Below, one piece after another: positions 56,124 to 64,000 of a stretch of DNA of 64,000 bases; position 1 is the stretch's first letter, and the number at the start of each line of letters is the position of its first letter. A program made the translations under genes and the position numbers. This DNA comes from an uncultured Gammaproteobacteria bacterium (lineage in GTDB: Bacteria; Pseudomonadota; Gammaproteobacteria; Pseudomonadales; Azotimanducaceae): positions 1-64,000 of the forward strand of contig CAJXBG010000008.1 in NCBI GenBank assembly GCA_913050215.1. The letters are read 5' to 3'. Under the pieces are notes generated by a model. The model was given only the letters and a program-made list of their open reading frames with translations. It had not been told where the DNA came from and ran no database searches.

Positions 56124-57449
56124 ATGAGTGAAGTATCTAGTAAGCCCCAATCCCGAATAACGACTGCGCCCTGGTACCGCTGGTACGCGCTCGGCATTCT
56201 TGTACTTGTTTTTACATCCAGCCACGTTGACCGCCAGATTATGGGCATTTTGTTAGAGCCGATTAAACATGATTTAGGTGCAAGTGATACCCAGATGGGC
56301 TTTTTGATCGGGCTGACATTTGCACTTTTCTACGCGACGCTTGGTATGCCCATCGCCATGCTGGCAGACAGGGGCAACCGTCGAAACATTATAGCGCTTG
56401 CCATAACTATTTGGAGTGGCATGACAGCGGTGTGCGGCTTTGCACAGTCATTTCTTCAACTGGTTGTTGCACGGATAGGCGTGGGGATTGGTGAAGCCGG
56501 TTCAAGTCCGCCTTCGCACTCCATGATCTCAGATATGTTTCCACTAAAACAACGAGGGACTGCGATGGGCATCTATGCCATCGGTGTCAACCTTGGGTTG
56601 CTTATCGCTTATCTTGCTGGCGGTTGGATGAGTGAGAATTGGGGCTGGCGAACAACTTTTATTGTCGTGGGTCTTCCTGGGCTGGCCATTGCGTTGCTGG
56701 TGCGCTTTACCGTTGCGGAACCTGAAAGGGGCGGTTCTGATAGGATAGATGGCGTCGCGCCAAAGGCCCAGGCTCCCGCGCCGCCTTTTCTTAGCGTGGT
56801 AAAATACATGTGGTCAACTCCTGCAACTCGACATGCTGTGTTTGGCAGTTCCCTTGCGGGGTTTGTTGGCTATGGCATGGTGTTGTGGTTGCCTGCTTTT
56901 TTTGTTCGCTCTCACGGTCTCTCTCAAACTGAAGTGGGTTTTACGCTCGCGCTCATGTCTGGCGTGGTGGGCGGTACCGGTACATTTGTTGCCGGAAAGC
57001 TCGCTGATATTCTGGCACGACGCGATGAACGATGGTTCGGGTGGCTGGTTGGTATCGCTAAAGCCGGCCTGGTTCCTTTTCTAGTGCTCTTTTTTCTCAT
57101 CGAGGATTTTGTGACGTCTTTGTATGTCTATCTGATACCGGCGTTTTTTGCCGGGTTTTATCTGGCGCCTACATTCGCAATGATTCAAAGTTTGGTGAAA
57201 CCTGAAATGAGAGCGGTTGCGGCGGCGATATGCCTTTTCATGCTGAACATTATAGGTCTAGGTTTTGGTCCTCAGGCAGTGGGCATTGTCAGTGATTTGT
57301 TTGCAGATACTTATGGTCAGGAGTCGCTGAGATATTCTCTGTTAGTCTTTTCATTTGTTAATGTATGGTCTGGCTTTCACTACTTTCTTGCGGGTAACCA
57401 TCTTAAAGCGGGTATTGATAAGGCTAATTTTTCAGAAAATGGAGTGTAA
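56124..57449 (+). CDS. Spinster-type MFS transporter
   Basis: 441 residues from ATG 56124. Twelve helices; VDRQIMGILLEPIKHDLGASDTQMGF in two parts and LADRGNRRNIIALAITIWSGM form the spinster/SPNS N-terminal motif, with GIGEAGSSPPSHSMISDMFP. Spinster-like transporters in bacteria are often next to acyl-CoA dehydrogenase genes and are thought to move lipids or steroid-like acids. Stop is 2 bp before the first dehydrogenase start. A longer frame to 56034 is unlikely. Confidence 0.88.
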   Translation: MSEVSSKPQSRITTAPWYRWYALGILVLVFTSSHVDRQIMGILLEPIKHDLGASDTQMGFLIGLTFALFYATLGMPIAMLADRGNRRNIIALAITIWSGMTAVCGFAQSFLQLVVARIGVGIGEAGSSPPSHSMISDMFPLKQRGTAMGIYAIGVNLGLLIAYLAGGWMSENWGWRTTFIVVGLPGLAIALLVRFTVAEPERGGSDRIDGVAPKAQAPAPPFLSVVKYMWSTPATRHAVFGSSLAGFVGYGMVLWLPAFFVRSHGLSQTEVGFTLALMSGVVGGTGTFVAGKLADILARRDERWFGWLVGIAKAGLVPFLVLFFLIEDFVTSLYVYLIPAFFAGFYLAPTFAMIQSLVKPEMRAVAAAICLFMLNIIGLGFGPQAVGIVSDLFADTYGQESLRYSLLVFSFVNVWSGFHYFLAGNHLKAGIDKANFSENGV

Positions 57450-57451
57450 CA

Positions 57452-58585
57452 ATGGACTTTGATTTTTCGAGTGAAGAGAAAATGGTGAGAGATCAGGTAG
57501 ACAGATACCTGATGAACAATTGCGAGAATGGGGTGTTTCGTTCCGTGCTCGAAGGAGAAGGCGCCTATTCAGAGGATGTCTGGAGAGGTCTGGTCGAAAT
57601 GGGGGTGCCAGGCACTGCTATCTCGGCAGAATACGGTGGCGTCGGCGCAGGCTATTCGACCTTGTGCTTAGTCGCTGAGCAATTGGGTGCTTATCTTGCC
57701 CCCACACCTTTTTCTTCTTCAATTTACCTCGCGGCAGAAGCGATTCAGTTGTTTGGTTCTGAAGATCAAAAGCAGACCTGGTTACCAAAGCTGGCTGCTG
57801 GAGAAGTGATTGGAACCTTGGCTGTCACCGAATCGACGCAAGAGAGCACGGAGGACAACATTCAGGTGTCGTGTAGCGATGGCAAGTTGTCCGGTCGTAA
57901 ATTGATTGTTCCCCACGCGGGTATTGCCGACCTCTGTGTTGTTGTCGCGCGGGATATCAACGCGGGTGTGAACTTATATTTGGTTGATTTGGGTGATGCA
58001 ATCGGCGCCTCACCCGGCAGCGTTTCAGTGACGCCGATCGATACCGTAGATAACACGATGAATTCCTGTTCAGTTCAATTCGCAAATACGCCCTGCGAAT
58101 TGTTAGGTGCTCCTGGTGAAGGATGGCATCAGTTGAAGGTGGTCTACGACAGAGCCGCTGTACTAATCGCGTTCGAGCAAATTGGTGGTGCAAGAAAGGC
58201 CCTAGACATGGCCGTCGATTATGCGAAAGGCCGGTTTGCGTTTGGTCGCCCCATCGGGTCATTTCAAGCGCTGAAACACATGATGGCAGATATGTATGTC
58301 GCGCTTAAGTTGGCTGAATCAAATTGTTACTACGCGGCTTGGGCATTATCGACGGATTCCGCTGAACTGCCGCTAGCAGCGGCTACTGCACGAGTATCAG
58401 CTACCCAGGCGTATCAGCTTTGTGCCAGAGATAATATTCAGGTGCACGGTGGTATGGGTTTCACCTGGGAGTTCGACTGTCATCTGTACTATCGACGTTC
58501 TAACTATCTGACGTTGATGCTTGGTGGGTTGTCGACCTGGGAAGACAAGCTAATTCATGCACTACCATCCGGCAAAGCGGCATAA
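57452..58585 (+). CDS. Acyl-CoA dehydrogenase subunit lacking the usual catalytic Glu
   Basis: 377 residues. FAD-binding flavin fold with AVTESTQES, FGRPIGSFQALKHMMADM and QVHGGMGFTWEFDCHLYYRR. The C-terminal position where homologues have EGT(S/T)(D/Q)Q reads MLGGLSTWED, so the catalytic Glu is absent there. Probably one half of a heteromeric enzyme with the next gene, as in sterol-side-chain dehydrogenases. GGAG 7 bp upstream of ATG. Confidence 0.88.
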   Translation: MDFDFSSEEKMVRDQVDRYLMNNCENGVFRSVLEGEGAYSEDVWRGLVEMGVPGTAISAEYGGVGAGYSTLCLVAEQLGAYLAPTPFSSSIYLAAEAIQLFGSEDQKQTWLPKLAAGEVIGTLAVTESTQESTEDNIQVSCSDGKLSGRKLIVPHAGIADLCVVVARDINAGVNLYLVDLGDAIGASPGSVSVTPIDTVDNTMNSCSVQFANTPCELLGAPGEGWHQLKVVYDRAAVLIAFEQIGGARKALDMAVDYAKGRFAFGRPIGSFQALKHMMADMYVALKLAESNCYYAAWALSTDSAELPLAAATARVSATQAYQLCARDNIQVHGGMGFTWEFDCHLYYRRSNYLTLMLGGLSTWEDKLIHALPSGKAA

Positions 58586-58595
58586 GGGGAATCTG

Positions 58596-59837
58596 ATGGA
58601 CTTTAACGATACAGAACAAGAAGCAACCTTTCGCCAGCAAGTGAAGAGCTGGATTGGTGACAATGCGCCGACTTATTTGCGTGAAGAACTAGAGTTGAGT
58701 GGTTTTGGGAGCACGCGGACTGGCAGTTATGATCCGTTAGCCGAGGCTAAAAAGTGGCAGAAGAAAAAAGCTGATGCTGGTTGGGCCTGTATCCAGTGGC
58801 CGAAAGAATACGGTGGACGTGGCGCCACACCTATCGAGAGCGTTATCTGGAATCAGGAAGAGGGTGTTTACAACAAGTTAAGCGGTACTTTTATTATTGG
58901 TCAGGGGATGTGTGCGCCAACCATGATGTCTTATGCATCGGAAGCGCAATTAAAACGTTACATGCCGACACTGGCAAGTGGGCAGGAAGTCTGGTGTCAG
59001 TTGTTTTCAGAACCTCAGGCTGGGTCTGACCTTGCCGGTCTGCGAACCAAAGCTGAAAAAGAGGGTGATGACTGGGTGATCAATGGCCAGAAAATTTGGA
59101 CTTCAGGCGCACAACATAGTGATTATGGCATCCTGATTACCCGGACCGATCCTGAGGTGCCAAAACATCGTGGGTTGACCATGTTCTTTCTTGACATGAA
59201 GTCTGATGGGGTTGATGTCAGACCGATCAAGCAGGCTAATGGAGACAGTGGTTTTAACGAGGTCTATTTCGAGAATGTTCGAATTCCCGATGCGCAACGA
59301 CTTGGTGAGGTCGGCGAAGGCTGGCGTGTTTCATTGACGACGTTGATGAATGAGCGCATGGCGATAGGCGGGGGTATTGCAACAGGATTTCCAGAAATTC
59401 AGGCATTGGTAGAAGAGCTTCATGTTGCGACAGGCACGGCGATTGACAACCCAGCAGTGAAATCGAAACTGGCGGATTGGTATGCCAAGAGTGCTGGGTT
59501 AAGAAATACAGCCTCGCGAGCGATCTCTGCACTCTCAAAGGGCGAAATTCCCGGTCCTGAAAACAGTATCGGAAAGCTCGTTGCCGGTGGCATGATGCAG
59601 GACATCGCAAAATTCTCACTTGATCTGCAAGGGCTGGGCGGCGCGATAGTTGATCCGGAGATTGCCCGAGGTTCGGCACGCATTCAGGCGATGCTGATGC
59701 GATCGCCCGCTGTGCGAATTGAAGGCGGTACTGATCAGATACTGCGTAATATTTTGTCTGAACGTGTGCTTGGGTTGCCGGATGATATGCGCGCCGATAA
59801 GGGTATCGGGTTTAACAAGATACCCTCGGGTTCCTGA
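58596..59837 (+). CDS. Acyl-CoA dehydrogenase catalytic subunit
   Basis: 413 residues from ATG 58596 with AAGGGG upstream. FAD-binding stretch SEPQAGSDLAGLRT, GQKIWTSGAQHSDYGIL and VYFENVRIPDAQRLGEVGEGW; C-terminal RIEGGTDQILRNILSER with catalytic Glu376. Beta-oxidation of an unusual acyl-CoA, with the preceding gene as partner; substrate could be a branched, cyclic or steroid-derived acid. Ends before a convergent acyl-CoA synthetase. Confidence 0.92.
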   Translation: MDFNDTEQEATFRQQVKSWIGDNAPTYLREELELSGFGSTRTGSYDPLAEAKKWQKKKADAGWACIQWPKEYGGRGATPIESVIWNQEEGVYNKLSGTFIIGQGMCAPTMMSYASEAQLKRYMPTLASGQEVWCQLFSEPQAGSDLAGLRTKAEKEGDDWVINGQKIWTSGAQHSDYGILITRTDPEVPKHRGLTMFFLDMKSDGVDVRPIKQANGDSGFNEVYFENVRIPDAQRLGEVGEGWRVSLTTLMNERMAIGGGIATGFPEIQALVEELHVATGTAIDNPAVKSKLADWYAKSAGLRNTASRAISALSKGEIPGPENSIGKLVAGGMMQDIAKFSLDLQGLGGAIVDPEIARGSARIQAMLMRSPAVRIEGGTDQILRNILSERVLGLPDDMRADKGIGFNKIPSGS

Positions 59838-59865
59838 CCTTATAGCCTCAAAGTCTTGTTCGGCT

Positions 59866-59890
59866 CGGCATATTGTTTTGCAATATGTCG
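59866..59890. terminator. Bidirectional hairpin between convergent genes
   Basis: CGGCATATTG-TTTTG-CAATATGTCG, arms of ten bases with one G-T pair, in the 58-bp gap between the dehydrogenase and acyl-CoA synthetase genes. Confidence 0.55.
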
Positions 59891-59895
59891 GGCTG

Positions 59896-61458
59896 TTAGC
59901 CAAGGATTTTACTTTTCTTGTCAGCCCAGTATTTGTCCCTCAGCACGCGCTTGTACAGTTTGCCGGTGGGTAGTCTTGGTAACTCAGCTTCGAAGTCGAT
60001 TGATCTTGGACACTTTTGCGCCGATAGGTTCTCTGCGCAAAACGCCATGATCTCTAGAACTAAGTCTTCATTTTCCTCAATGTCAGGCATTGTCTGTAAA
60101 ACTGCCTTAACTTCTTCTCCAAAGTCCTCGTTTGGCACGCCAAAAACAGCGGCGTCAGCAATTTTGGGATGAGTGATGAGCAGGTCTTCTGTTTCCTGAG
60201 GGTAAATGTTCACGCCACCGGAGATGATCATAAAAGTAGATCTGTCGGTCAGGTAGAGGAAGCCATCGTCGTCCAGATAGCCGACGTCACCCACGGTACT
60301 CATCGTGCCATCATTTGACATGACTTCCTTGGTTTTTTCGTCGTCATTGAAGTACGAGAATGCGTTTGCGGTTTTAAACCATATTTCACCTGGTTCTCCC
60401 TTGGCCATGGGTTCGCCGTTTTCGTCTAGGATTGAAACTTCACCGAGAATAACTTTTCCGACACTCCCTTTGTGCGCTAACCACTCTTCACTGTTGCAAG
60501 CTGCAAATCCAAGACCCTCGGTTGCGCCGTAGTACTCATTGATGATTGGTCCCCACCATTCAATCATCTGCTCCTTCACTTTTGCCGGGCAGGGAGCCGC
60601 GGCGTGAATAGCGACCTCGAGTGAAGAAAGATCTGCTTTTGCGCGTATCTCTTCTGGCAATTTCAGCATTCGGCTAAACATCGTTGGTACCAGCTGACTG
60701 TGGGTGACACGATACTGACTGATGTACTGAAGGTAGGCTTCGGGATCAAATTTCTCCATGATGACTGCGGTGCCACCCGCGCGAATAGTCAAGCCAACGG
60801 CCGCCTGTGGGGCAGAGTGATAAAGCGGTGCTGGAGACAGATAGATCATGTCCTCACGGTATTGCCAAAGGTCTTGCAGGAAGCTCATCATCGGAAGTTG
60901 TTCCGAGGGTGACTGTGGTTCCAGTGGGCGCAGAATACCTTTTGGTCGGCCGGTTGTTCCTGAAGAGTAGAGCATAGCTGTACCGAGAAACTCATCAGCA
61001 ATCGGTGTCGATGGCTGGTCGTTGATGGCATCGTGATAGTTTACGAACATGTCACCGGGTAGTTCCTCGTCTTTGTTGGCGACGACGTAACATTTTTTGA
61101 TTTTGGGGCATTGCTTAAGTGCTTCCTTCAGGGTGTGGCACTTTGCTGTACTGGTGAAAACCGTCTGAGATTCGCTATTGTTTAATATGTAGGCAAGCTC
61201 GTCCGCGGTGAGATAGGAGTTTATGCAGGTATAGTAGAGACCTGAACGTTCTCCAGCACCACAGATCTCGGGGTAGTGAATCGAATTCTCCATAAAGACT
61301 GCGTAGTGATCGAGTCGGTTAAGCGCCAATGATCGGAGTAAATGAGCAACTTTGTTCGTCTGTTGATCAAATTGCCGATAGGTAAGGGTTGCGCCAGTGT
61401 CCGCCATGATAATGGCGGGCTGATCAGCTTTCTTTTGTGAAAATTGGTCTGCGTACAT
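59896..61458 (-). CDS. Acyl-CoA synthetase (AMP-forming)
   Basis: 520 residues. AMP-binding motif YSSGTTGRPKGI near residue 165, NEYYGATEGLG, STVGDVGYLDDDGFLYLTDR, and IISGGVNIYPQETEDLL, with C-terminal Lys in LPTGKLYKRVLRDKYW. Activates a carboxylic acid with ATP and CoA. With the two dehydrogenases across the convergent boundary it suggests a local acyl degradation unit; the acid is not known. ATG 61458. Confidence 0.92.
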   Translation of the reverse strand: MYADQFSQKKADQPAIIMADTGATLTYRQFDQQTNKVAHLLRSLALNRLDHYAVFMENSIHYPEICGAGERSGLYYTCINSYLTADELAYILNNSESQTVFTSTAKCHTLKEALKQCPKIKKCYVVANKDEELPGDMFVNYHDAINDQPSTPIADEFLGTAMLYSSGTTGRPKGILRPLEPQSPSEQLPMMSFLQDLWQYREDMIYLSPAPLYHSAPQAAVGLTIRAGGTAVIMEKFDPEAYLQYISQYRVTHSQLVPTMFSRMLKLPEEIRAKADLSSLEVAIHAAAPCPAKVKEQMIEWWGPIINEYYGATEGLGFAACNSEEWLAHKGSVGKVILGEVSILDENGEPMAKGEPGEIWFKTANAFSYFNDDEKTKEVMSNDGTMSTVGDVGYLDDDGFLYLTDRSTFMIISGGVNIYPQETEDLLITHPKIADAAVFGVPNEDFGEEVKAVLQTMPDIEENEDLVLEIMAFCAENLSAQKCPRSIDFEAELPRLPTGKLYKRVLRDKYWADKKSKILG

Positions 61459-61538
61459 GGTTGGTGAATCCCCGTTATCGTTTTTATTCTAGGGAGCATC
61501 GTAGTACGTAACCCGTTCTCCGGTCTACCGCAACTGCG

Positions 61539-61835
61539 CTATTTCAAACTGCTGTAATAAGCAGCAATATTTTCCACATCGGTGTCTGTTAAGGACCTTA
61601 CCATGGGGGCCATCATTGGATCGACACGATCTCCATCTCTGAATGCCTTAATCTGTCTTACAAGGTACGTCTTTTTTTGACCAGCCAGGTTTGGCCAGAG
61701 ATCATTTGGACTGATACCGGCTGTACCATGGCACGCTGCACAAATAGCGGCTCTAGCCTTGCCAGCAGCGATATCTGCAGCGTTTAGAGCAGGGCTAAGG
61801 ACCAACATAGCTAAAATTGGAACAATGTATTTCAC
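61539..61835 (-). CDS. Small periplasmic cytochrome c
   Basis: 98 residues. GTG 61835 is chosen since GGAG lies 6 bp upstream and the hydrophobic signal (VKYIVPILAMLVLSPALNAA) follows; ATG 61847 has no ribosome site. One haem c site, CAACHG, and an axial Met in PMMAPMVRSL. Class I cytochrome c of the c553/c5 type, electron carrier in the periplasm. It is a separate gene from the synthetase upstream. Confidence 0.88.
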   Translation of the reverse strand: MKYIVPILAMLVLSPALNAADIAAGKARAAICAACHGTAGISPNDLWPNLAGQKKTYLVRQIKAFRDGDRVDPMMAPMVRSLTDTDVENIAAYYSSLK

Positions 61836-62018
61836 AAAAATCTCCATATGCAAAAGGTTACTAAAGCGTACTTAAACTCATGAAGATCCACCTTCACGAT
61901 CGTATCGACATAATATCCTAATTCGCTGACGGTTGATTTGATCTTCGTCACTTTGCGTGAACTTAATCGCAAATAATTGCATGATATCCGTAAAGTCTAG
62001 TTTGCTTTGGTGGTGGAA

Positions 62019-62471
62019 ATGAATACAACAGTGATATATGCAATCGTCATGCTACTTGCCGGTCTTGGTATTCCGGTTATGGCGGCGTTGAATGGCAGTT
62101 TGGGCGCCAGACTCGAGAGTCCGGCGCTGGCTGCAGCAATACTTTTTGTCGTTGGATTGACGGTTGCGGTCACTTACCTGCTAACGACAGCGGGGATGCC
62201 ATCTACATTGATCGCACCCGATACGCCTTGGTATTTTTATCTGGGAGGCTTTTTCGTCATGTTCTATATCCTCAGCATCACGTGGGTTGCACCTCGATTT
62301 GGCGTTGCCAATGCAGTTTCATTCGTCTTGTTGGGACAACTGGTTGCGATGAGCGTGATTGATCACTACGGACTCTTTGGTTCAAAACAATTTGTCATCA
62401 GCTACCAACGAATTGCAGGGCTCATACTCATGGCGGCGGGTGTTTTGACTGTGCTCGCAAAACCTTCTTAG
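62019..62471 (+). CDS. DUF606/YdcZ-like membrane protein (DMT superfamily)
   Basis: 150 residues from ATG 62019. Four to five helices: AIVMLLAGLGIPVMAALNGSLGARL is the family start, FFVMFYILSITWVAPRFGVANAV and IAGLILMAAGVLTVLA follow. Small transporter-like proteins of unknown substrate, often acting as dimers. A GGTGG sequence precedes the ATG; a TTG at 62007 is an alternative. Confidence 0.85.
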   Translation: MNTTVIYAIVMLLAGLGIPVMAALNGSLGARLESPALAAAILFVVGLTVAVTYLLTTAGMPSTLIAPDTPWYFYLGGFFVMFYILSITWVAPRFGVANAVSFVLLGQLVAMSVIDHYGLFGSKQFVISYQRIAGLILMAAGVLTVLAKPS

Positions 62472-62487
62472 TGATAGAGCCCCACTC

Positions 62488-62505
62488 GAGGCATGCTTAT
62501 GCCTC
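62488..62505. terminator. Hairpin overlapping the end of the DUF3010 gene
   Basis: GAGGCAT-GCTT-ATGCCTC, a perfect 7-bp stem between two converging genes, probably a shared weak terminator. Confidence 0.45.
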
Positions 62506-62928
62506 ATGACTCATGTGCCCGACGTAGGCGACGGTAAAAGCCGCCTCCTGAAACACTTTCAATCCTGTTTCAGAGAAAAGTACAGGCATCGGATGTTCGG
62601 AAAGCGCTGCTTTAATTTTTGTCGGCGTTAACAAGCTGACATCAAGGTGATCGATAAGCTGAATGGCTGCCTCAAGTTTAAAACTGACGGCGCCACCGGC
62701 AAACTTCCCTTTTGTCATACGTTCTTTGATGAAAACCTTATCAACGCTGTAGTCCCTCATCAGCTTCGAGAATCCAAACTGAAATTGTTGAAACTCCTTC
62801 CGGCTGTATGCCCTGTTGAGCCCCAGCTTCCGCACTCGACAATCAGGTAAATTAAATTGCCCCTGTTCAAGGTTAAGGAGACAGACCACAGCATCACTGC
62901 CGGTAAGTTCCACGCCGCAAATTTTCAT
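62497..62928 (-). CDS. DUF3010 protein
   Basis: 143 residues. MKICGVELTGSDAVVCLL at the start and ERMTKGKFAGGAVSFKLEAA are the DUF3010 signature; the fold resembles an RNase H-like domain (an early Asp in this strand and Glu/Lys later). Found mainly in gammaproteobacteria. Function unknown. ATG 62928; converges on the YdcZ-like gene. Confidence 0.88.
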   Translation of the reverse strand: MKICGVELTGSDAVVCLLNLEQGQFNLPDCRVRKLGLNRAYSRKEFQQFQFGFSKLMRDYSVDKVFIKERMTKGKFAGGAVSFKLEAAIQLIDHLDVSLLTPTKIKAALSEHPMPVLFSETGLKVFQEAAFTVAYVGHMSHEA

Positions 62929-63091
62929 TTTAATGCCTCATTGGTAATCGTTTTGTTACTTGTTCAATGTCAGAACCGCATCAATGCTGTGTATTTCAAA
63001 TCAGTCATAGGATAACGATCAGTAAATGATGTGCCTATTTTATATGCCATTTGGCGCTTATTCGTGTTCAATTTCGTGTCAGGGGTGAAGT
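62929..63091. other. Intergenic region before the PAS sensor gene
   Basis: 163 bp, divergent from the DUF3010 gene. Only the AGGGGTG ribosome site of the downstream gene was recognised. Confidence 0.3.
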
Positions 63092-64000
63092 ATGGACATT
63101 GCGGCGGATCATTCAAATACCCGTTACGGCGATTTGATAGTTTTTTTCAGTGCGCAGTGCTCGGTGATTGTTATAGCAATGATCTGGAAGGATCCAGAGG
63201 GTCGGGTGAAACACATAGCAGATAAGATTGGCCAAAATGCAGCATACAATCGCGCATGCCGTTTCATGACATCCATGTATGTAAGAAAACGTTACAAATT
63301 CAAAACATTTCAGCAACAGGATCGGTGTAAGATTCCAACGATGAGATATCACCTGATACCGAGTTCTATTTTGGTCGTTGCCTTAATCGGCTTGCCATAT
63401 ATCTTCGTTGGATGGAGTCTAGCAATCTACTCAGCCAACTTACCTTGGGCGCTATCCAGTATCGTTTCTATTCATGAAATCAACCATGTAATTTTTCTCT
63501 TTGATATGGTGCCCGTCTTGCTGGGCTTAGTCCTGATTTTGGCGTTCAGAGTCTATTTCAAAGAGAAAGATGACGACAATTTGTTCGCACAAGAATCAAT
63601 CCTACAGTCAGTATTAGAAAGAATGGCGGATGGATTTGTCACAATTAGTGATGAAGGAATAATACTTTCTGCAAATGTGGCCATCGAAAAAATGTTTGGT
63701 TATTCAGAAAGCGAGATAGTTGGAAAAAATGTCAACATCTTGATGCCTGATGCTTACGCTTCAAATCATGATGCTATTATTAGCAGGCTCAGAACGATCG
63801 GCGTGCAGGGTATGGCCGGAAAATCAGGGAGAGAGGTTGAAGGTAAAAAGAGGGATGGCACTATCTTTTCTCTTTCGATTACTGTTAGTGAGATGTACCT
63901 CGAAGGAAGACGCAAATTCAACGGTGTAGTGCGTGATGTTACTGATGTTAAACAGGCTCAAGCAGAGGCGTTAAGAATCGCTGACGAGTTGACGCTGTTT
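63092..64000 (+). CDS. Membrane PAS-domain sensor protein (C-terminus outside window)
   Basis: Open reading frame of 303 codons running off the window end. ATG 63092 follows AGGGG. Hydrophobic segments near residues 95-115 and 135-155 are probable transmembrane helices. From about residue 170 a PAS domain follows: RMADGFVTISDEGIILSAN, FGYSESEIVGKNVNILMPD and the FixL-like REVEGKKRDGTIFSLSITVSE. The remaining part is likely a histidine kinase or diguanylate cyclase domain. The first ~85 residues are odd, and a later ATG at 63341 may be the real start. Confidence 0.75.
   Translation, partial: MDIAADHSNTRYGDLIVFFSAQCSVIVIAMIWKDPEGRVKHIADKIGQNAAYNRACRFMTSMYVRKRYKFKTFQQQDRCKIPTMRYHLIPSSILVVALIGLPYIFVGWSLAIYSANLPWALSSIVSIHEINHVIFLFDMVPVLLGLVLILAFRVYFKEKDDDNLFAQESILQSVLERMADGFVTISDEGIILSANVAIEKMFGYSESEIVGKNVNILMPDAYASNHDAIISRLRTIGVQGMAGKSGREVEGKKRDGTIFSLSITVSEMYLEGRRKFNGVVRDVTDVKQAQAEALRIADELTLF

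Overview
This 64-kb window is densely coded bacterial DNA with short intergenic gaps, Shine-Dalgarno-led genes, many ATGA-type overlaps and strand-switching operons. A TonB-dependent receptor, signal peptides, a lipobox protein, a Tat-dependent light chain and periplasmic c-type cytochromes show a Gram-negative cell. Proteins such as a DUF3010 protein, a GNAT-DUF3820 fusion, XseA and a YihG-like acyltransferase suggest a gammaproteobacterium, probably marine and aerobic; that placement is inference. No tRNA, rRNA, CRISPR array, insertion sequence or prophage was recognised.

Layout. 1-7.4 kb (mostly minus strand): end of an SDR gene, an exported cupin, a tryptophan tryptophylquinone (TTQ) amine dehydrogenase operon (mauB-E-D-A plus a c-type cytochrome), an SDF-family symporter and a Rieske oxygenase. 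7.7-13.5 kb: SDR plus epoxide-hydrolase-like gene, a two-domain VOC protein, a GNAT-DUF3820 fusion, xseA and a uridine-kinase-like gene. 13.5-18.8 kb: a cytochrome P450, an MFS transporter without a canonical start at its proper N-terminus, two SDRs, a 13-bp tandem repeat and a small cupin. 18.8-24.5 kb: two exported M20 peptidases flanking an 8-oxoguanine deaminase and an MFS transporter.

24.6-54.9 kb is a purine-utilisation locus. A TetR/RutR-type regulator is divergent from xdhABC-uraD-hiuH-guaD-puuD and a 2OG-Fe(II) dioxygenase. These are followed by two VOC genes, a GNAT gene, a nucleoside hydrolase, an MFS transporter, a phosphoribosyltransferase, two NCS2 purine permeases, three adenosine/adenine-deaminase-family enzymes, ribokinase, puuE, a TonB receptor, a NUP-family lipoprotein, an ADP-ribosylglycohydrolase-like gene, alc, allA and a TauD-like dioxygenase. 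Together they encode every step from adenosine, adenine, guanine, hypoxanthine and 8-oxoguanine through urate, allantoin and allantoate to glyoxylate and urea. No urease is in the window. The exported adenosine deaminase, the TonB receptor and the NUP lipoprotein lie side by side and look like an outer-membrane/periplasmic nucleoside-scavenging module, the most interesting candidate system here.

54.9-64 kb: a PlsC-type acyltransferase, then a spinster-type MFS transporter with two adjacent acyl-CoA dehydrogenases (probably one heteromeric enzyme) converging on an acyl-CoA synthetase, a small cytochrome c, a DUF606/YdcZ-like membrane protein, a DUF3010 protein, and the start of a membrane PAS-domain sensor cut by the window end.
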